DNA from: an uncultured Alphaproteobacteria bacterium
Lineage (GTDB): Bacteria; Pseudomonadota; Alphaproteobacteria; HIMB59; GCA-002718135
Reading direction: 5' to 3'
Assembly (NCBI GenBank): GCA_902594815.1
Contig: CACJNL010000001.1
Location: 132,188-196,187 of the forward strand
Length of the DNA: 64,000 bases
Below are positions 37,145 to 45,635 of the stretch, in pieces (the stretch's first letter is position 1; every line of letters begins with the position of its first letter). The notes beneath the pieces are model-generated. The model was not told the DNA's origin, searched no databases, and saw only the letters and a list, made by a program, of their open reading frames with translations. Position numbers and translations under genes: made by a program.

Positions 37145-38257
37145 ATGAGTAATAAAAAAATATTAGTCTTGCCTGGAGACGGCATTGGCAATGAGGTCAT
37201 GCATGAAGTTTTAAATATTATAGATTGGTTATCTAAAACTCGGTCTATGTCATTTGATATCTCTGAGAGACTAGTTGGTGGCACAGCATACGATAAAGAA
37301 GGAGATTCTATAAGCGACGAGACTATGCAAGAGGCATTGGACTCAGATGCAGTCTTATTTGGCGCGGTAGGTGGTCCAAAATGGGACGATGTGGAAAGAG
37401 AAAAACGCCCGGAAGCTGCATTACTAAGATTGAGAAAAGAACTCGACTTATTCGCAAACTTAAGGCCAGCAGTAGTGTTTGATGCACTTGCAGACTCATC
37501 TCCTTTAAAACTAAATATTGTCAAAGGTTTAGATATTCTTATCCTGAGAGAGTTGACTAGCGGCGTTTATTTTGGTCAACCGCGAGGTATATCAAAGGTA
37601 AATGATAGTGAAGAAAAAGCTATTGATACGCAAAGTTATACTACATCAGAAGTTTCAAGAATAACACGTGTGGCATTTGATTTAGCTAGACTTAGAAATA
37701 ATAAAGTAACTTCAGTTGAAAAATCTAATGTAATGGAAACTGGAATGTTTTGGAAAAAAATTGTTTCACATCTTCATCAAAATGAATTTCAAGATGTCGA
37801 ATTAAATCACATGTTAGCTGACAACTGCGCTATGCAGCTTGTTAGAAACCCAAAACAGTTTGATGTTATTTTAACAGACAATCTATTTGGAGATCTTTTA
37901 AGTGACATAGCAGCAATGTTAACTGGATCGCTTGGTATGTTACCTTCTGCTTCATTAGGACCATTATCAGAAAATGGTTCAAGATCAGCAATGTATGAAC
38001 CCGTTCATGGAAGTGCTCCCGATATAGCTGGAGAAGGTAAAGCAAATCCTCTAGCGATGATTATGAGCTTTGCAATGATGCTTAAATATAGTTTTAATAT
38101 GATTGAGGACAGTAATTTAATTGAAAAGGCAGTCCAGTCAGTTCTTTCTCTAGGTTTAAGAACTTCTGATATAAGTGATGGAGCAAATAAAGTTGTATCA
38201 ACTCAAGATATGGGAAAAGCTGTAATTGAAGAATTAAAAAAACTAACAGGCAACTAA
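37145..38257 (+). CDS. leuB: 3-isopropylmalate dehydrogenase
   Basis: LeuB oxidises 3-isopropylmalate to the 2-oxo acid with NAD. The 370-residue protein has [25 protein letters not shown], the metal/substrate block [15 protein letters not shown] and [12 protein letters not shown]. It begins directly after the leuD stop. leuA is not in the window. Confidence 0.97.
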   Translation: MSNKKILVLPGDGIGNEVMHEVLNIIDWLSKTRSMSFDISERLVGGTAYDKEGDSISDETMQEALDSDAVLFGAVGGPKWDDVEREKRPEAALLRLRKELDLFANLRPAVVFDALADSSPLKLNIVKGLDILILRELTSGVYFGQPRGISKVNDSEEKAIDTQSYTTSEVSRITRVAFDLARLRNNKVTSVEKSNVMETGMFWKKIVSHLHQNEFQDVELNHMLADNCAMQLVRNPKQFDVILTDNLFGDLLSDIAAMLTGSLGMLPSASLGPLSENGSRSAMYEPVHGSAPDIAGEGKANPLAMIMSFAMMLKYSFNMIEDSNLIEKAVQSVLSLGLRTSDISDGANKVVSTQDMGKAVIEELKKLTGN

Positions 38258-38261
38258 CTTA

Positions 38262-39305
38262 ATGAGTAATAAATTTAACATAGCAGTTGCTGGAGCTACA
38301 GGTAATGTTGGGAGAGAAATCATTCAAATTTTAGAAGATAAAAATTTTCCTGTTGATCAATTATTTTTATTAGCTTCCTCGCGATCTAAAGGTCAGACTA
38401 TTGAATTTAGAGGTGAACAATTAATTGTGGAAGACTTAGCAGAATTTGATTTTTCAAAAGCTCATATAGGCTTATTTTCACCAGGAGGAAAAGTCTCTGG
38501 TGAGTATGCTCCAAAAGCTGCAAAAGCTGGCTGTTTAGTTATTGATAATACTTCGTACTTTAGAATGAACAATGATGTTCCTTTGATTGTTCCTGAAGTT
38601 AATGCTTCAGATTTAGAAGATTTTTTTAACAACGATGAACGAAGTAATATTATAGCAAACCCAAATTGTTCAACTATTCAAATGGTAGTAGCTCTAAAGC
38701 CTCTTCATGATCATGCTATTATTAATAGAATTGTAGTATCAACTTATCAATCAGTATCTGGCGCGGGTAAAGATGCTATGGATGAGTTGTTTAATCAAAC
38801 ACAAAATATATACACAAATAAAAACATAGAAAAAAATAAATTTACTAAACAAATAGCATTCAATGTTATTCCTCATATTGATACTTTTATTGATAATGGC
38901 AACACTAAAGAAGAAGAAAAAATGATTAATGAAACAAAAAAAATATTAGATGAAGGAATTAAAGTATCCGCAACATGTGTAAGAGTACCTGTTTTTATTA
39001 GTCATGCAGAGTCAATAAATGTTGAATTTGATTCACCATTAAGCGAAAGTGAAGCTACAGAACTTTTAAAAAAATTTGATGGAGTGTCAGTAATAGATTT
39101 TAGAAAAGACGAGGGTTATGTTACTCCTGTTGAAGCAGCGGGTGAAGACAAAGTGTATGTTAGTAGAATTAGAAGTGACACATCTCTAGATAATGGTCTA
39201 AATTTATGGGTTGTTGCAGATAATTTAAGAAAAGGTGCAGCTTTAAATGCTGTTCAAATAGCAGATTTAGTTATTTCAAAGTATTCAAATTTTCTAAAAA
39301 TCTAA
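38262..39305 (+). CDS. asd: Aspartate-semialdehyde dehydrogenase
   Basis: Asd reduces aspartyl phosphate, the branch point to lysine/DAP, threonine and methionine. The 347-residue protein has VAGATGNVGREI, the catalytic cysteine in NPNCSTIQM, and QSVSGAGKDAMDEL. It ends the operon and overlaps the convergent acetyltransferase gene by 4 bases. Confidence 0.97.
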   Translation: MSNKFNIAVAGATGNVGREIIQILEDKNFPVDQLFLLASSRSKGQTIEFRGEQLIVEDLAEFDFSKAHIGLFSPGGKVSGEYAPKAAKAGCLVIDNTSYFRMNNDVPLIVPEVNASDLEDFFNNDERSNIIANPNCSTIQMVVALKPLHDHAIINRIVVSTYQSVSGAGKDAMDELFNQTQNIYTNKNIEKNKFTKQIAFNVIPHIDTFIDNGNTKEEEKMINETKKILDEGIKVSATCVRVPVFISHAESINVEFDSPLSESEATELLKKFDGVSVIDFRKDEGYVTPVEAAGEDKVYVSRIRSDTSLDNGLNLWVVADNLRKGAALNAVQIADLVISKYSNFLKI

Positions 39306-39730
39306 TCATCTTTTATTAATCTTTTGCCATAAATTTGTGAGTCCTGGAATTCATAATTATTTATTTTATAAAAAGTCTTAACTCTTATATTTGTGTTCCT
39401 TACAAATAAATTTATTTTTGGACATCCTAAGTGTAAAAGTTTTTTTTCTATAATTGACAATAGTGAGGAACCTAATCCTTTCTTTTGGTACTCTGGAAGG
39501 ACAGCTAAATAATATATATATCCTCTGTGACCATCATATCCTGCCATTGCAGATGCAATTATATCTTTGTTGATTTCACCAATCATAAATAAATTATCTT
39601 TTATAGATAATTTTCTATTTATATCTTTAATTGGATCATTCCATGGAACTATGAGTTTACATTTTTTCCATAGATCTATGACTGCTTCTGAGTCACTTTT
39701 TCTAAATTTTCTGAATTTTGTTTTATTCAT
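39302..39730 (-). CDS. GNAT family acetyltransferase, YpeA-like
   Basis: The 142-residue protein has the GNAT acetyl-CoA loop in YLAVLPEYQKKGLGSSLL and ends KTFYKINNYEFQDSQIYGKRL. The block LGCPKINLFVRNTN resembles E. coli YpeA. The target is unknown. I use the ATG at 39730; the open frame extends upstream into the tRNA gene, so longer starts are excluded. The tRNA precedes it by 7 bases, so both may share a transcript. Confidence 0.85.
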   Translation of the reverse strand: MNKTKFRKFRKSDSEAVIDLWKKCKLIVPWNDPIKDINRKLSIKDNLFMIGEINKDIIASAMAGYDGHRGYIYYLAVLPEYQKKGLGSSLLSIIEKKLLHLGCPKINLFVRNTNIRVKTFYKINNYEFQDSQIYGKRLIKDD

Positions 39731-39737
39731 ACCTTGC

Positions 39738-39812
39738 TGGTGGTCTCGTAGGGACTCGAACCCCAAATCCATGTTCCGAAGACACGTGTGATATCCATTT
39801 CACCACGAGACC
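39738..39812 (-). tRNA. tRNA-Arg (anticodon UCG)
   Basis: The minus strand gives a 75-base cloverleaf: acceptor GGTCTCG with CGAGACC, D-arm GTGA/TCAC, anticodon stem CGTGT/ACATG with loop CTTCGGA (anticodon TCG), a 4-base variable loop, T-stem TGGGG/CCCTA with loop TTCGAGT, discriminator A and an encoded CCA. It reads CGA and probably other CGN arginine codons. Confidence 0.97.
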
Positions 39813-39909
39813 TTATTCTTTTACACATTAATTAATATACTAGTAATGAAAATTTGTAGAAAATAAAAAATATACTCTATACCTTATAATTATAAAAACA
39901 GGAGTTAAT

Positions 39910-40365
39910 ATGAGATTATTAGGTAACATAATATGGTTTATTTTTGGAGGAATATTTTTAGGTTTAAGTTGGTGGATACTTGGTGTGCTAATGTATATTT
40001 TGATATTTACTATACCATTTGGAAAAGCTAGTTTTGTAATTGGTAACTTTTGTTTTTTACCATTTGGAAAAGAATTAATTTCAAGAAAAGAACTTTCAGG
40101 CAAAGACGATATAGGTACCGGCGCTCTTGGATTGATTGGTAATATCGTTTGGGTAATATTTGCAGGTATATGGTTATGCATAGGACATTTAATTTCTGGG
40201 GTTTTATGTTGTATAACTATTATAGGAATACCTTTTGGCATTCAGCACTTTAAAATTGCTGGAGCTTGTTTTGCGCCAATTGGCAAGACTGTTGTAACTA
40301 AAGAAGTTGCTGCAGCTGCTCTTAAAGCAAATGCAGAGTCAAAAGTTAACGACCTTAGAAAGTAA
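39910..40365 (+). CDS. YccF domain inner-membrane protein
   Basis: The 151-residue protein has two copies of the YccF repeat: GNIIWFIFGGIFLGLSWW, then TIPFGKASFVIGNFCFLPFGK in the first half, and GNIVWVIFAGIWLCIGHL, then GIPFGIQHFKIAGACFAPIGK in the second. The duplicated structure gives four membrane helices. The function of YccF proteins is unknown. It is a single gene between the tRNA and the convergent DUF924 gene. Confidence 0.93.
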   Translation: MRLLGNIIWFIFGGIFLGLSWWILGVLMYILIFTIPFGKASFVIGNFCFLPFGKELISRKELSGKDDIGTGALGLIGNIVWVIFAGIWLCIGHLISGVLCCITIIGIPFGIQHFKIAGACFAPIGKTVVTKEVAAAALKANAESKVNDLRK

Positions 40366-40380
40366 ATAATAAATATAAAA

Positions 40381-40421
40381 ATTAGAGCAGGTAGTAACTT
40401 CAAAAAACTTTCAGCTCTAAT
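40381..40421. terminator. Possible bidirectional terminator between convergent genes
   Basis: ATTAGAGC and GCTCTAAT, an 8-bp inverted repeat with a 25-base spacer, lie between the convergent yccF and DUF924 stops. The long loop and short T run make it a weak candidate. Confidence 0.35.
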
Positions 40422-40440
40422 TATATTCTTTGTGATTAAT

Positions 40441-41001
40441 TCACCATGAGCTGTTAGGTTGTTCCAAGAATGATTTTTCTTCGATAGTAGATGTACGATT
40501 TAAAATATTATTTCTATGAGGATATCTTCCAAATTTTTTAATAGGAACAGTATGATTATTCCATGATGTTTTTATTTTATCATAATACTTATAAGTTTTT
40601 AAATATGTGTCTATAAGATTATGACCAAAAATATGATCGCTAAGATCTTCACTATGAATGAGTGGCATTAAAAAAAAATGTATTTTGGTTTGACTTAGTT
40701 CTTCTAAATATCCTCTATCAACCCCTTCATTGACAATTAATCTCGTTTTATAATCTTGTTCGAAAGCCTTAGGGTTATCTCTAAATAGATTTCTTGAAAA
40801 TTGATCTAGTAAAATTACAAGTGCTACACATTCTTGAGCAGTATCTTGCCATTCTTCATATTCACTATTAATTGCTTTTTCCAAATCCTTTAAAAATAAT
40901 TTTTGAATTTTAGCATCAAATTTACTATCTTTTTTGAACCAATCTTCCATTCCTGATTGTGTAAACCAAAAATCTAATATTGCTTTTGCTCTTTCATTCA
41001 C
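40441..41001 (-). CDS. DUF924 family protein
   Basis: The 186-residue helical protein has AILDFWFTQSGMEDWFKKDSKFD at the start, LVILLDQFSRNLFRDNPKAF in the middle and KKFGRYPHRNNILNRTSTIEE at the end, all characteristic of DUF924 (YPO2015-like, TPR-like fold). The role is unknown. It diverges from the UDGb operon over 31 bases. Confidence 0.94.
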   Translation of the reverse strand: MNERAKAILDFWFTQSGMEDWFKKDSKFDAKIQKLFLKDLEKAINSEYEEWQDTAQECVALVILLDQFSRNLFRDNPKAFEQDYKTRLIVNEGVDRGYLEELSQTKIHFFLMPLIHSEDLSDHIFGHNLIDTYLKTYKYYDKIKTSWNNHTVPIKKFGRYPHRNNILNRTSTIEEKSFLEQPNSSW

Positions 41002-41032
41002 AGATTAGCTATAATATAGAAGATTTATCTTC

Positions 41033-41710
41033 ATGACATTAAGTAAATTAAACAACAAAATCATTCAGTGTAGAAATTGTGATAGGCTCGTTAATTTTAG
41101 AGAAAAAATTGCTACTGAAAAAAGACGACAGTACATTGATCAAAATTATTGGGGAAAACCAATTACTGGCTATGGGGACGCTAATGCACAATTGCTTATG
41201 ATAGGTCTTGCACCAGCAGCTCATGGTGGGAATAGAACAGGTAGAGTATTCACTGGAGATAAATCAGCAGATTTTCTTTTCAATTGTCTGCATAAATCAG
41301 GATTTGCTAATCAAAGCACCTCTATTTCAAGAGATGATGGATTGGTACTTTTCAACCTCTATTTAACAACTGCATTAAAGTGTGTTCCACCTGAAGACAA
41401 ACCAAAGCCTGATGAGCTCAAAACATGTTTTAAATTCTTTAAGGAAGAAATAAGTTATTTGTCAAAAATAAATACAATAGTAGCTTTGGGCAAAATCGCA
41501 TTTGATGCTTGTTTAAATTTTTATATGCAAGATTATGATATTAAAAGAAAAGATTTCGTTTTTCAGCATGGAACAAAATATAATTTGCCAGACAAAAAAA
41601 TTCTTATTGGTTCCTACCATCCTAGCCCAAGAAATGTAAATACTGGACGAATCAATGAAAAAAAAATGCTTTTACTATTAAACACAGTAAAAAAAGTAAT
41701 TAAACGATAA
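41033..41710 (+). CDS. Family 5 uracil-DNA glycosylase (UDGb)
   Basis: The 225-residue protein has four cysteines for an iron-sulfur cluster (CRNC near the start, later Cys in LKCVPP and KTCFKF), the active-site block MIGLAPAAHGGNRTGRVF, and the C-terminal GSYHPSPRNVNTGR. The APAAHGGNRTGR form without a catalytic Asp/Asn is that of family 5 UDGb, which removes uracil and other deaminated bases. It opens a run of tightly joined plus-strand genes. Confidence 0.92.
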   Translation: MTLSKLNNKIIQCRNCDRLVNFREKIATEKRRQYIDQNYWGKPITGYGDANAQLLMIGLAPAAHGGNRTGRVFTGDKSADFLFNCLHKSGFANQSTSISRDDGLVLFNLYLTTALKCVPPEDKPKPDELKTCFKFFKEEISYLSKINTIVALGKIAFDACLNFYMQDYDIKRKDFVFQHGTKYNLPDKKILIGSYHPSPRNVNTGRINEKKMLLLLNTVKKVIKR

Positions 41711-41913
41711 TGCCAATAAAAAGAAAATCAAGTATTCAAAAAAAATTTATTGAAAGTATGGGTCAAGGTTCTTTGTTTGGACATGATAACATTCATTTTA
41801 AAACAATTAATCTGCCAAAGAAGCAAAAATTTATTAATCTATGTAAAAAATTTAATGTGAAATTAGTCGTAAATAAAAATAAAATTTTTTTCAATTTTAT
41901 TAAAATTAATTAA
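41710..41913 (+). CDS. Small basic protein of unknown function (67 residues)
   Basis: The ATG overlaps the UDGb stop by one base (TAATG), and the stop directly precedes the next ATG, so it is very likely translated. The protein is basic (MPIKRKSSIQKKFIESMGQG then SLFGHDNIHFKTINLPKK) with a small hydrophobic C-terminal half. I do not recognise a family. Confidence 0.6.
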   Translation: MPIKRKSSIQKKFIESMGQGSLFGHDNIHFKTINLPKKQKFINLCKKFNVKLVVNKNKIFFNFIKIN

Positions 41914-43107
41914 ATGAAACAATTTTTCTATCATGATCCAAAACTATTAATTTACGGTTTCTTAATAGTTTTTTTTGCGAGTTATGGTCAAACTTTTTTC
42001 ATTTCTCTATTTAATACTGAGATTAGGGCATTTTATAATCTTTCTGATGGAGAATTTGGTCTTGTTTATGCTATCTCAACTTTACTAAGTTCATTTATTC
42101 TAATTTCTTTTGCAAAATTAATTGATTACATTGATTTACGATTTTATTCTTTTATCGTTTCCGCAGGACTTTTGTTAGCATGTGTTGGAATGGTGATACT
42201 TTTAAATAATATTATTTTTCTTTTTTTTGTTATTTTTATGCTTCGATTTTTTGGTCAAGGTGCAATGACTCATGCAGGTGAGACGACTATGGCTCGATAC
42301 TTTGGTAATAATAGAGGTAAGGCTTTATCTGTAGCAACATTAGGAGGAATGACAGGTGTTATGTTTCTGCCCTATGTTTCAATAAATTTATTTAAGAATT
42401 TAGAGATGGACCAGCTTTGGATTTATGCTTCATTATCTCTTATTTTTTTTATTCCTTTTATATTTATAGCACTATCAGATCAAAAAATAAGACATAGTAA
42501 ATTTGATGATAATCTTTTGCATGATCATCTAAATGTTAAACTGCGAACCAGAGATATCATTAAAGATAAAAAATTTTATATTTATTTACCTTTATCTATC
42601 GCAGCACCATTCATATCTACGGGTCTAATGTTTCATCAAATCTATATTTTTGAACAAAAAGATTGGTCTTTAGAAATGTTAGGGAATGGCTACATACTAC
42701 TAGGTTTTTTCTCAATAATAGGCCTATTAATTGGCGGACCATTAATAGATAAACTAGATACTAAAAAAACTGCTATCACAGTTCTACTTCCTTTATCATT
42801 ATCAGTGATTGTCTTACTCTTATTTGATACTGTGTTTTTTTTAATCATTTATATGAGCTTATATGGTTTTAATATGGGAATTTCGACACCGTTTATTGGC
42901 TCTTTATGGGCAGAAGTTTATGGAGTGAAAAGTTTAGGAACTGTTAAAGCATTATTGCATGCTGGAGCTGTATTTGCTAGTGCCCTTTCACCTTTAGTGT
43001 TCGGATATATAATTGATTGGGGTTATGGAATCACTGAAATTGCTATAATTAGCTTACTTATTATAATTGTTTCAACGCTTCTTCCTATTTATAATAAACT
43101 TCCATGA
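41914..43107 (+). CDS. Major facilitator superfamily transporter
   Basis: The 397-residue protein has about 12 membrane helices (SYGQTFFISLFNTEIRAFYN opening; GQGAMTHAGETTMARYFGNNRGKALS after helix 4; GGPLIDKLDTKKTA at the middle loop). The 'FISLF...I...F.LS.G.FG' start resembles nucleoside/sialate-like and monocarboxylate-like MFS groups. The substrate is unknown. It sits inside the UDGb-ZapE run. Confidence 0.85.
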   Translation: MKQFFYHDPKLLIYGFLIVFFASYGQTFFISLFNTEIRAFYNLSDGEFGLVYAISTLLSSFILISFAKLIDYIDLRFYSFIVSAGLLLACVGMVILLNNIIFLFFVIFMLRFFGQGAMTHAGETTMARYFGNNRGKALSVATLGGMTGVMFLPYVSINLFKNLEMDQLWIYASLSLIFFIPFIFIALSDQKIRHSKFDDNLLHDHLNVKLRTRDIIKDKKFYIYLPLSIAAPFISTGLMFHQIYIFEQKDWSLEMLGNGYILLGFFSIIGLLIGGPLIDKLDTKKTAITVLLPLSLSVIVLLLFDTVFFLIIYMSLYGFNMGISTPFIGSLWAEVYGVKSLGTVKALLHAGAVFASALSPLVFGYIIDWGYGITEIAIISLLIIIVSTLLPIYNKLP

Positions 43108-43244
43108 CTGAAAAAGTAACAGAAAGTATTAAATTTTTAATGTCAGAAATTAAAAGATTATTGAAAAAGGAAAAAGAGGGAACAATAACTAAATCTGAAA
43201 TTGAAACTTTAAAAAGTCTAAAAAATTTTCTCGGGAAAAATTAA
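43104..43244 (+). CDS. Predicted microprotein of 46 residues
   Basis: The ATG overlaps the MFS stop (ATGA), and the TAA overlaps the zapE ATG (TAATG), so this frame is translationally coupled on both sides. It reads MTEKVTESIKFLMSEIKRLL, then KKEKEGTITKSEIETLKSL and ends FLGKN: charged, wholly helical, with heptad-like Leu/Ile spacing. No family recognised. The exact packing between two genes argues that it is real. Confidence 0.6.
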   Translation: MTEKVTESIKFLMSEIKRLLKKEKEGTITKSEIETLKSLKNFLGKN

Positions 43245-44281
43245 TGAGCTTTACAGTAATAGATCATTATGAAGGTTTTGAAAAAAATAACTTTATTAAA
43301 AGAGATGAGAGTCAAATAAACCTGCTTAATAGCCTTTTACTAAGTTGGGATCAATATAATAAAAATAATCTATTTTATTCAAAAAGAAAAAAACTTGGAG
43401 TGTATATTTATGGCTCAGTTGGCTCTGGTAAAACATTTATACTTAACTTATTTTCTCAGTTTTCTAAAGTTGGTAAGAAAATACATTTCAATAACTTAAT
43501 GAATGATGTTCATGCTGAAATAAATTTAAGCAGTGAAAAGGAAAAGAGCTTAGAAACATTTATAAAAAAACTATCTAAAAATATAAAAATTCTTTTTATT
43601 GATGAATTGCACATATTCAATATTGTTGATGCTTTATTGATAAAAAAAATTTTTGAACTTTTAGAAAACAACAATATTTTTGTAATGGTCTCTTCAAATT
43701 TTGAGCCAGAATCACTCTACAAAAATGGTCTACAAAGAGCTGATTTTGTCCCCTTCATTGAACACATAAAAAATAACTATGATGTGATTAAAATAGATAG
43801 TGAAAAAGACTATAGAAGACTCACACTAAATCAGTCTAAAACATATTTTACACCAATAAATAGAGATACCCGTGAAGAATTCAAATTATTGTTCGAGAGA
43901 CTTGTAGATATTAGTAGTTTGACAACAAAGACGGTATCAGTAAACAGCAGAGAGATTAAATTTACTAACTGCACTGCTAATGTTGCCTACTGCACTTTTG
44001 AATTTATCTGTGATACAAATCTTGCTCATGAAGATTATGCGAGCATAGCTAAGGAGTTTAAACTTATTTTTATTGAAAATGTTCCAAAAATGACTTCTGA
44101 TTATTCTGATCAATGCAGGAGATTTATAAGTTTAATAGATATGCTCTATAATAATAATTGTTCAGTAGTATTGCTTGCAGAAAATCCTATTTCTTCTTTG
44201 TGTCAAATACATAATCTATCAAAAGAATTTGAAAGAACTGCAAGTAGGTTATATGAAATGACAATAGTTCAAGCTGTATGA
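43244..44281 (+). CDS. zapE: AFG1/ZapE family ATPase
   Basis: The 345-residue protein has Walker A GVYIYGSVGSGKTFILNLF (about residues 48-66), Walker B ILFIDELHIFNIVDALLI, a sensor-like VMVSSNFEPESLY, and the C-terminal RRFISLIDMLYNNN and EFERTASRLYEM. This order is that of AFG1/ZapE ATPases, linked to Z-ring stability in bacteria and protein quality control in mitochondria. Confidence 0.94.
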   Translation: MSFTVIDHYEGFEKNNFIKRDESQINLLNSLLLSWDQYNKNNLFYSKRKKLGVYIYGSVGSGKTFILNLFSQFSKVGKKIHFNNLMNDVHAEINLSSEKEKSLETFIKKLSKNIKILFIDELHIFNIVDALLIKKIFELLENNNIFVMVSSNFEPESLYKNGLQRADFVPFIEHIKNNYDVIKIDSEKDYRRLTLNQSKTYFTPINRDTREEFKLLFERLVDISSLTTKTVSVNSREIKFTNCTANVAYCTFEFICDTNLAHEDYASIAKEFKLIFIENVPKMTSDYSDQCRRFISLIDMLYNNNCSVVLLAENPISSLCQIHNLSKEFERTASRLYEMTIVQAV

Positions 44282-45267
44282 AGAAAAAAATATTACTATC
44301 ATTAACTGCAATTTTTCTACTTGGAGTTTTTTTATATGTGTCTGCAGGTTACTATGTTGCTTATAGTATTTTAAAAATTGATCATACTTGTGGATGGCAT
44401 GAAAATTCGAAACCAAACACTTGGGATACAGCAATCGATGCTAATGAATATACAAACTTAACAAGACAAAGATTAAGATTAAATTTTCCCTCAAAAGATT
44501 ATCATCTTGAAGAATGGCAGAATGTATATTTTTCTTCTAGAGAAAAAGATATCAAAATTAATGGATGGTTATTTAATTACTATGAAGATGCACCAGTTGT
44601 AATTGTGATTCATGGTATTTTTCCAAATGGTAAATGTAAACCGGAGTCAAACTTGATTGCAAGTTTATTGATTAAACAAGGGATAAACGTAATGACAATA
44701 GATCTTAGAAATTATGGTCAAAGTGATATTGTAAGTGATTATGAGGATTTAGGACTAAAATCTTATCAGGATATTTTGGGTGCTTTTGATTATTTGAAGC
44801 ACATGGGTTTTAAGAGTAATAAAATCGGTTTGCATGGCATATCATTGGGTGCGGTTCCTGCTATTTTTGCTGCATATGAAGAGCCTGAAATAAAAGCAAT
44901 TTGGGCGGACAGTTCTCTTGCTGAATTTAATATGGTGCTAAAGGATGAGATAGGAAGATATGGACTTTCTATTGAATTTGGTCCTGTTGTTAGTTTTTTT
45001 GGAAAAAGATTATCAGGAGTTGATCCATCAGACTTGAATCCAGTTAGAAAACTATCAAATCATCAACATTATTTTTTCACACATGGTGATAAAGATGAGA
45101 GAATGTTTGTAAGGCATTATGAATATTTTAAAAATTATGCTGAACAAAATAACATCAAAGCAAGCTTTTGGTTAGCGGAAGATTCTTATCATGTAGATGG
45201 AATGTTTAAGTATCCTGATATCTATGGCAAAAAGATGTACAAATTTTTTAAGGAAAATTTAAAATAA
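44278..45267 (+). CDS. Membrane-anchored alpha/beta hydrolase
   Basis: The 329-residue protein begins with a membrane helix (ILLSLTAIFLLGVFLYVSAGY) and has a hydrolase core: INGWLFNYYEDAPVVIVIHGIFPNG (oxyanion HG), the nucleophile elbow HGISLGAVPAIFAAYE (GISLG), and later THGDKDERM and EDSYHVDGMF supplying likely acid and His. Similar to the YqkD/BAAT-like group. Substrate unknown. It overlaps zapE by 4 bases. Confidence 0.85.
   Translation: MKKKILLSLTAIFLLGVFLYVSAGYYVAYSILKIDHTCGWHENSKPNTWDTAIDANEYTNLTRQRLRLNFPSKDYHLEEWQNVYFSSREKDIKINGWLFNYYEDAPVVIVIHGIFPNGKCKPESNLIASLLIKQGINVMTIDLRNYGQSDIVSDYEDLGLKSYQDILGAFDYLKHMGFKSNKIGLHGISLGAVPAIFAAYEEPEIKAIWADSSLAEFNMVLKDEIGRYGLSIEFGPVVSFFGKRLSGVDPSDLNPVRKLSNHQHYFFTHGDKDERMFVRHYEYFKNYAEQNNIKASFWLAEDSYHVDGMFKYPDIYGKKMYKFFKENLK
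45236..45265 (+). promoter_or_regulatory. Candidate sigma-70 promoter of the structured segment
   Basis: TGTACA (45236-45241) and TAAAAT (45260-45265) are 18 bases apart and would start transcription near 45271, exactly where the paired segment begins. The boxes are imperfect and lie inside the end of the hydrolase gene. Confidence 0.3.
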
Positions 45268-45270
45268 TAA

Positions 45271-45411
45271 AGTCGGACTGTCTCTATCTAGCTCGTACCT
45301 TGGCAGACACTTCTCTAGTAAAGAAAACTCTAATATCATCAAACGGCGGGTAAGATGAAAAACATTTCTAGGCGTTCCTCCGAAGCAAAGAAAGTGAGTT
45401 ACAATCCGACT
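45271..45411 (+). ncRNA. Candidate structured RNA upstream of the TCA operon
   Basis: In a 368-base gap, AGTCGGA (45271-45277) and TCCGACT (45405-45411) form a perfect 7-bp closing stem around 127 bases. Inside, TAGCTC pairs with GAGTTA, or TGTCT with AGACA; TCATC with GATGA closes a purine-rich loop (AAACGGCGGGTAA); TTC with GAA closes CTCC. The G+C is clearly higher than in the flanks. I compared it by memory with 6S RNA, SRP RNA, tmRNA, 5S and common riboswitches and saw no match. It may be a free small RNA (a weak terminator follows) or a leader of sdhC. Strand is chosen from the neighbours and the putative promoter. Confidence 0.55.
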
Positions 45412-45635
45412 AAATTGAAACTATATGCAAAATGTCTAGATTTCAACATTTTAGGATTTTTTGGCTTATTTTTTTCTAAGTTTTTTCAATAAAAATATTA
45501 TTGAATTCTATTCTATCCACAGACTTATTCACATATTTTAGTTATTTATTTCTAAATACGAAATTATTATTTTTTTTGAATTTCCGCAAAAAAAATATAC
45601 TTAGAACAAATAAAGTACTTAATTTTTTTTTTAAA
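45412..45635 (+). promoter_or_regulatory. sdhC upstream region without a clear ribosome site
   Basis: The 224 bases between the structured element and the sdhC ATG are AT-rich. A run of ten T at 45623-45632 stands directly before AAAATG, where a Shine-Dalgarno sequence would be expected. The operon promoter is probably here if the RNA is separate, but no box is convincing. Confidence 0.4.
45429..45461 (+). terminator. Weak terminator-like hairpin after the structured RNA
   Basis: AAAATGT pairs with ACATTTT across a 10-base loop, followed after AGGA by six T. The stem is AT-rich, so termination could be partial. Confidence 0.35.

Noticed and set aside
39840-40241. Minus-strand open frame opposite yccF
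   Set aside because: Pro/Ile-rich low-complexity translation and no ribosome site; the plus-strand frame has clear YccF repeats.
45271-45411. Possible 6S, SRP (4.5S), tmRNA or RNase P RNA
   Set aside because: No GGAAGGAAGCAGCC-like SRP loop, no tmRNA tag or T-arm, far too short for RNase P, and the inner bubble does not match 6S consensus as I know it. Kept as unassigned.
45501-45635. Longer SdhC start
   Set aside because: The 45 extra residues are Phe/Leu/Asn-rich low-complexity; family members begin near the ATG at 45636.
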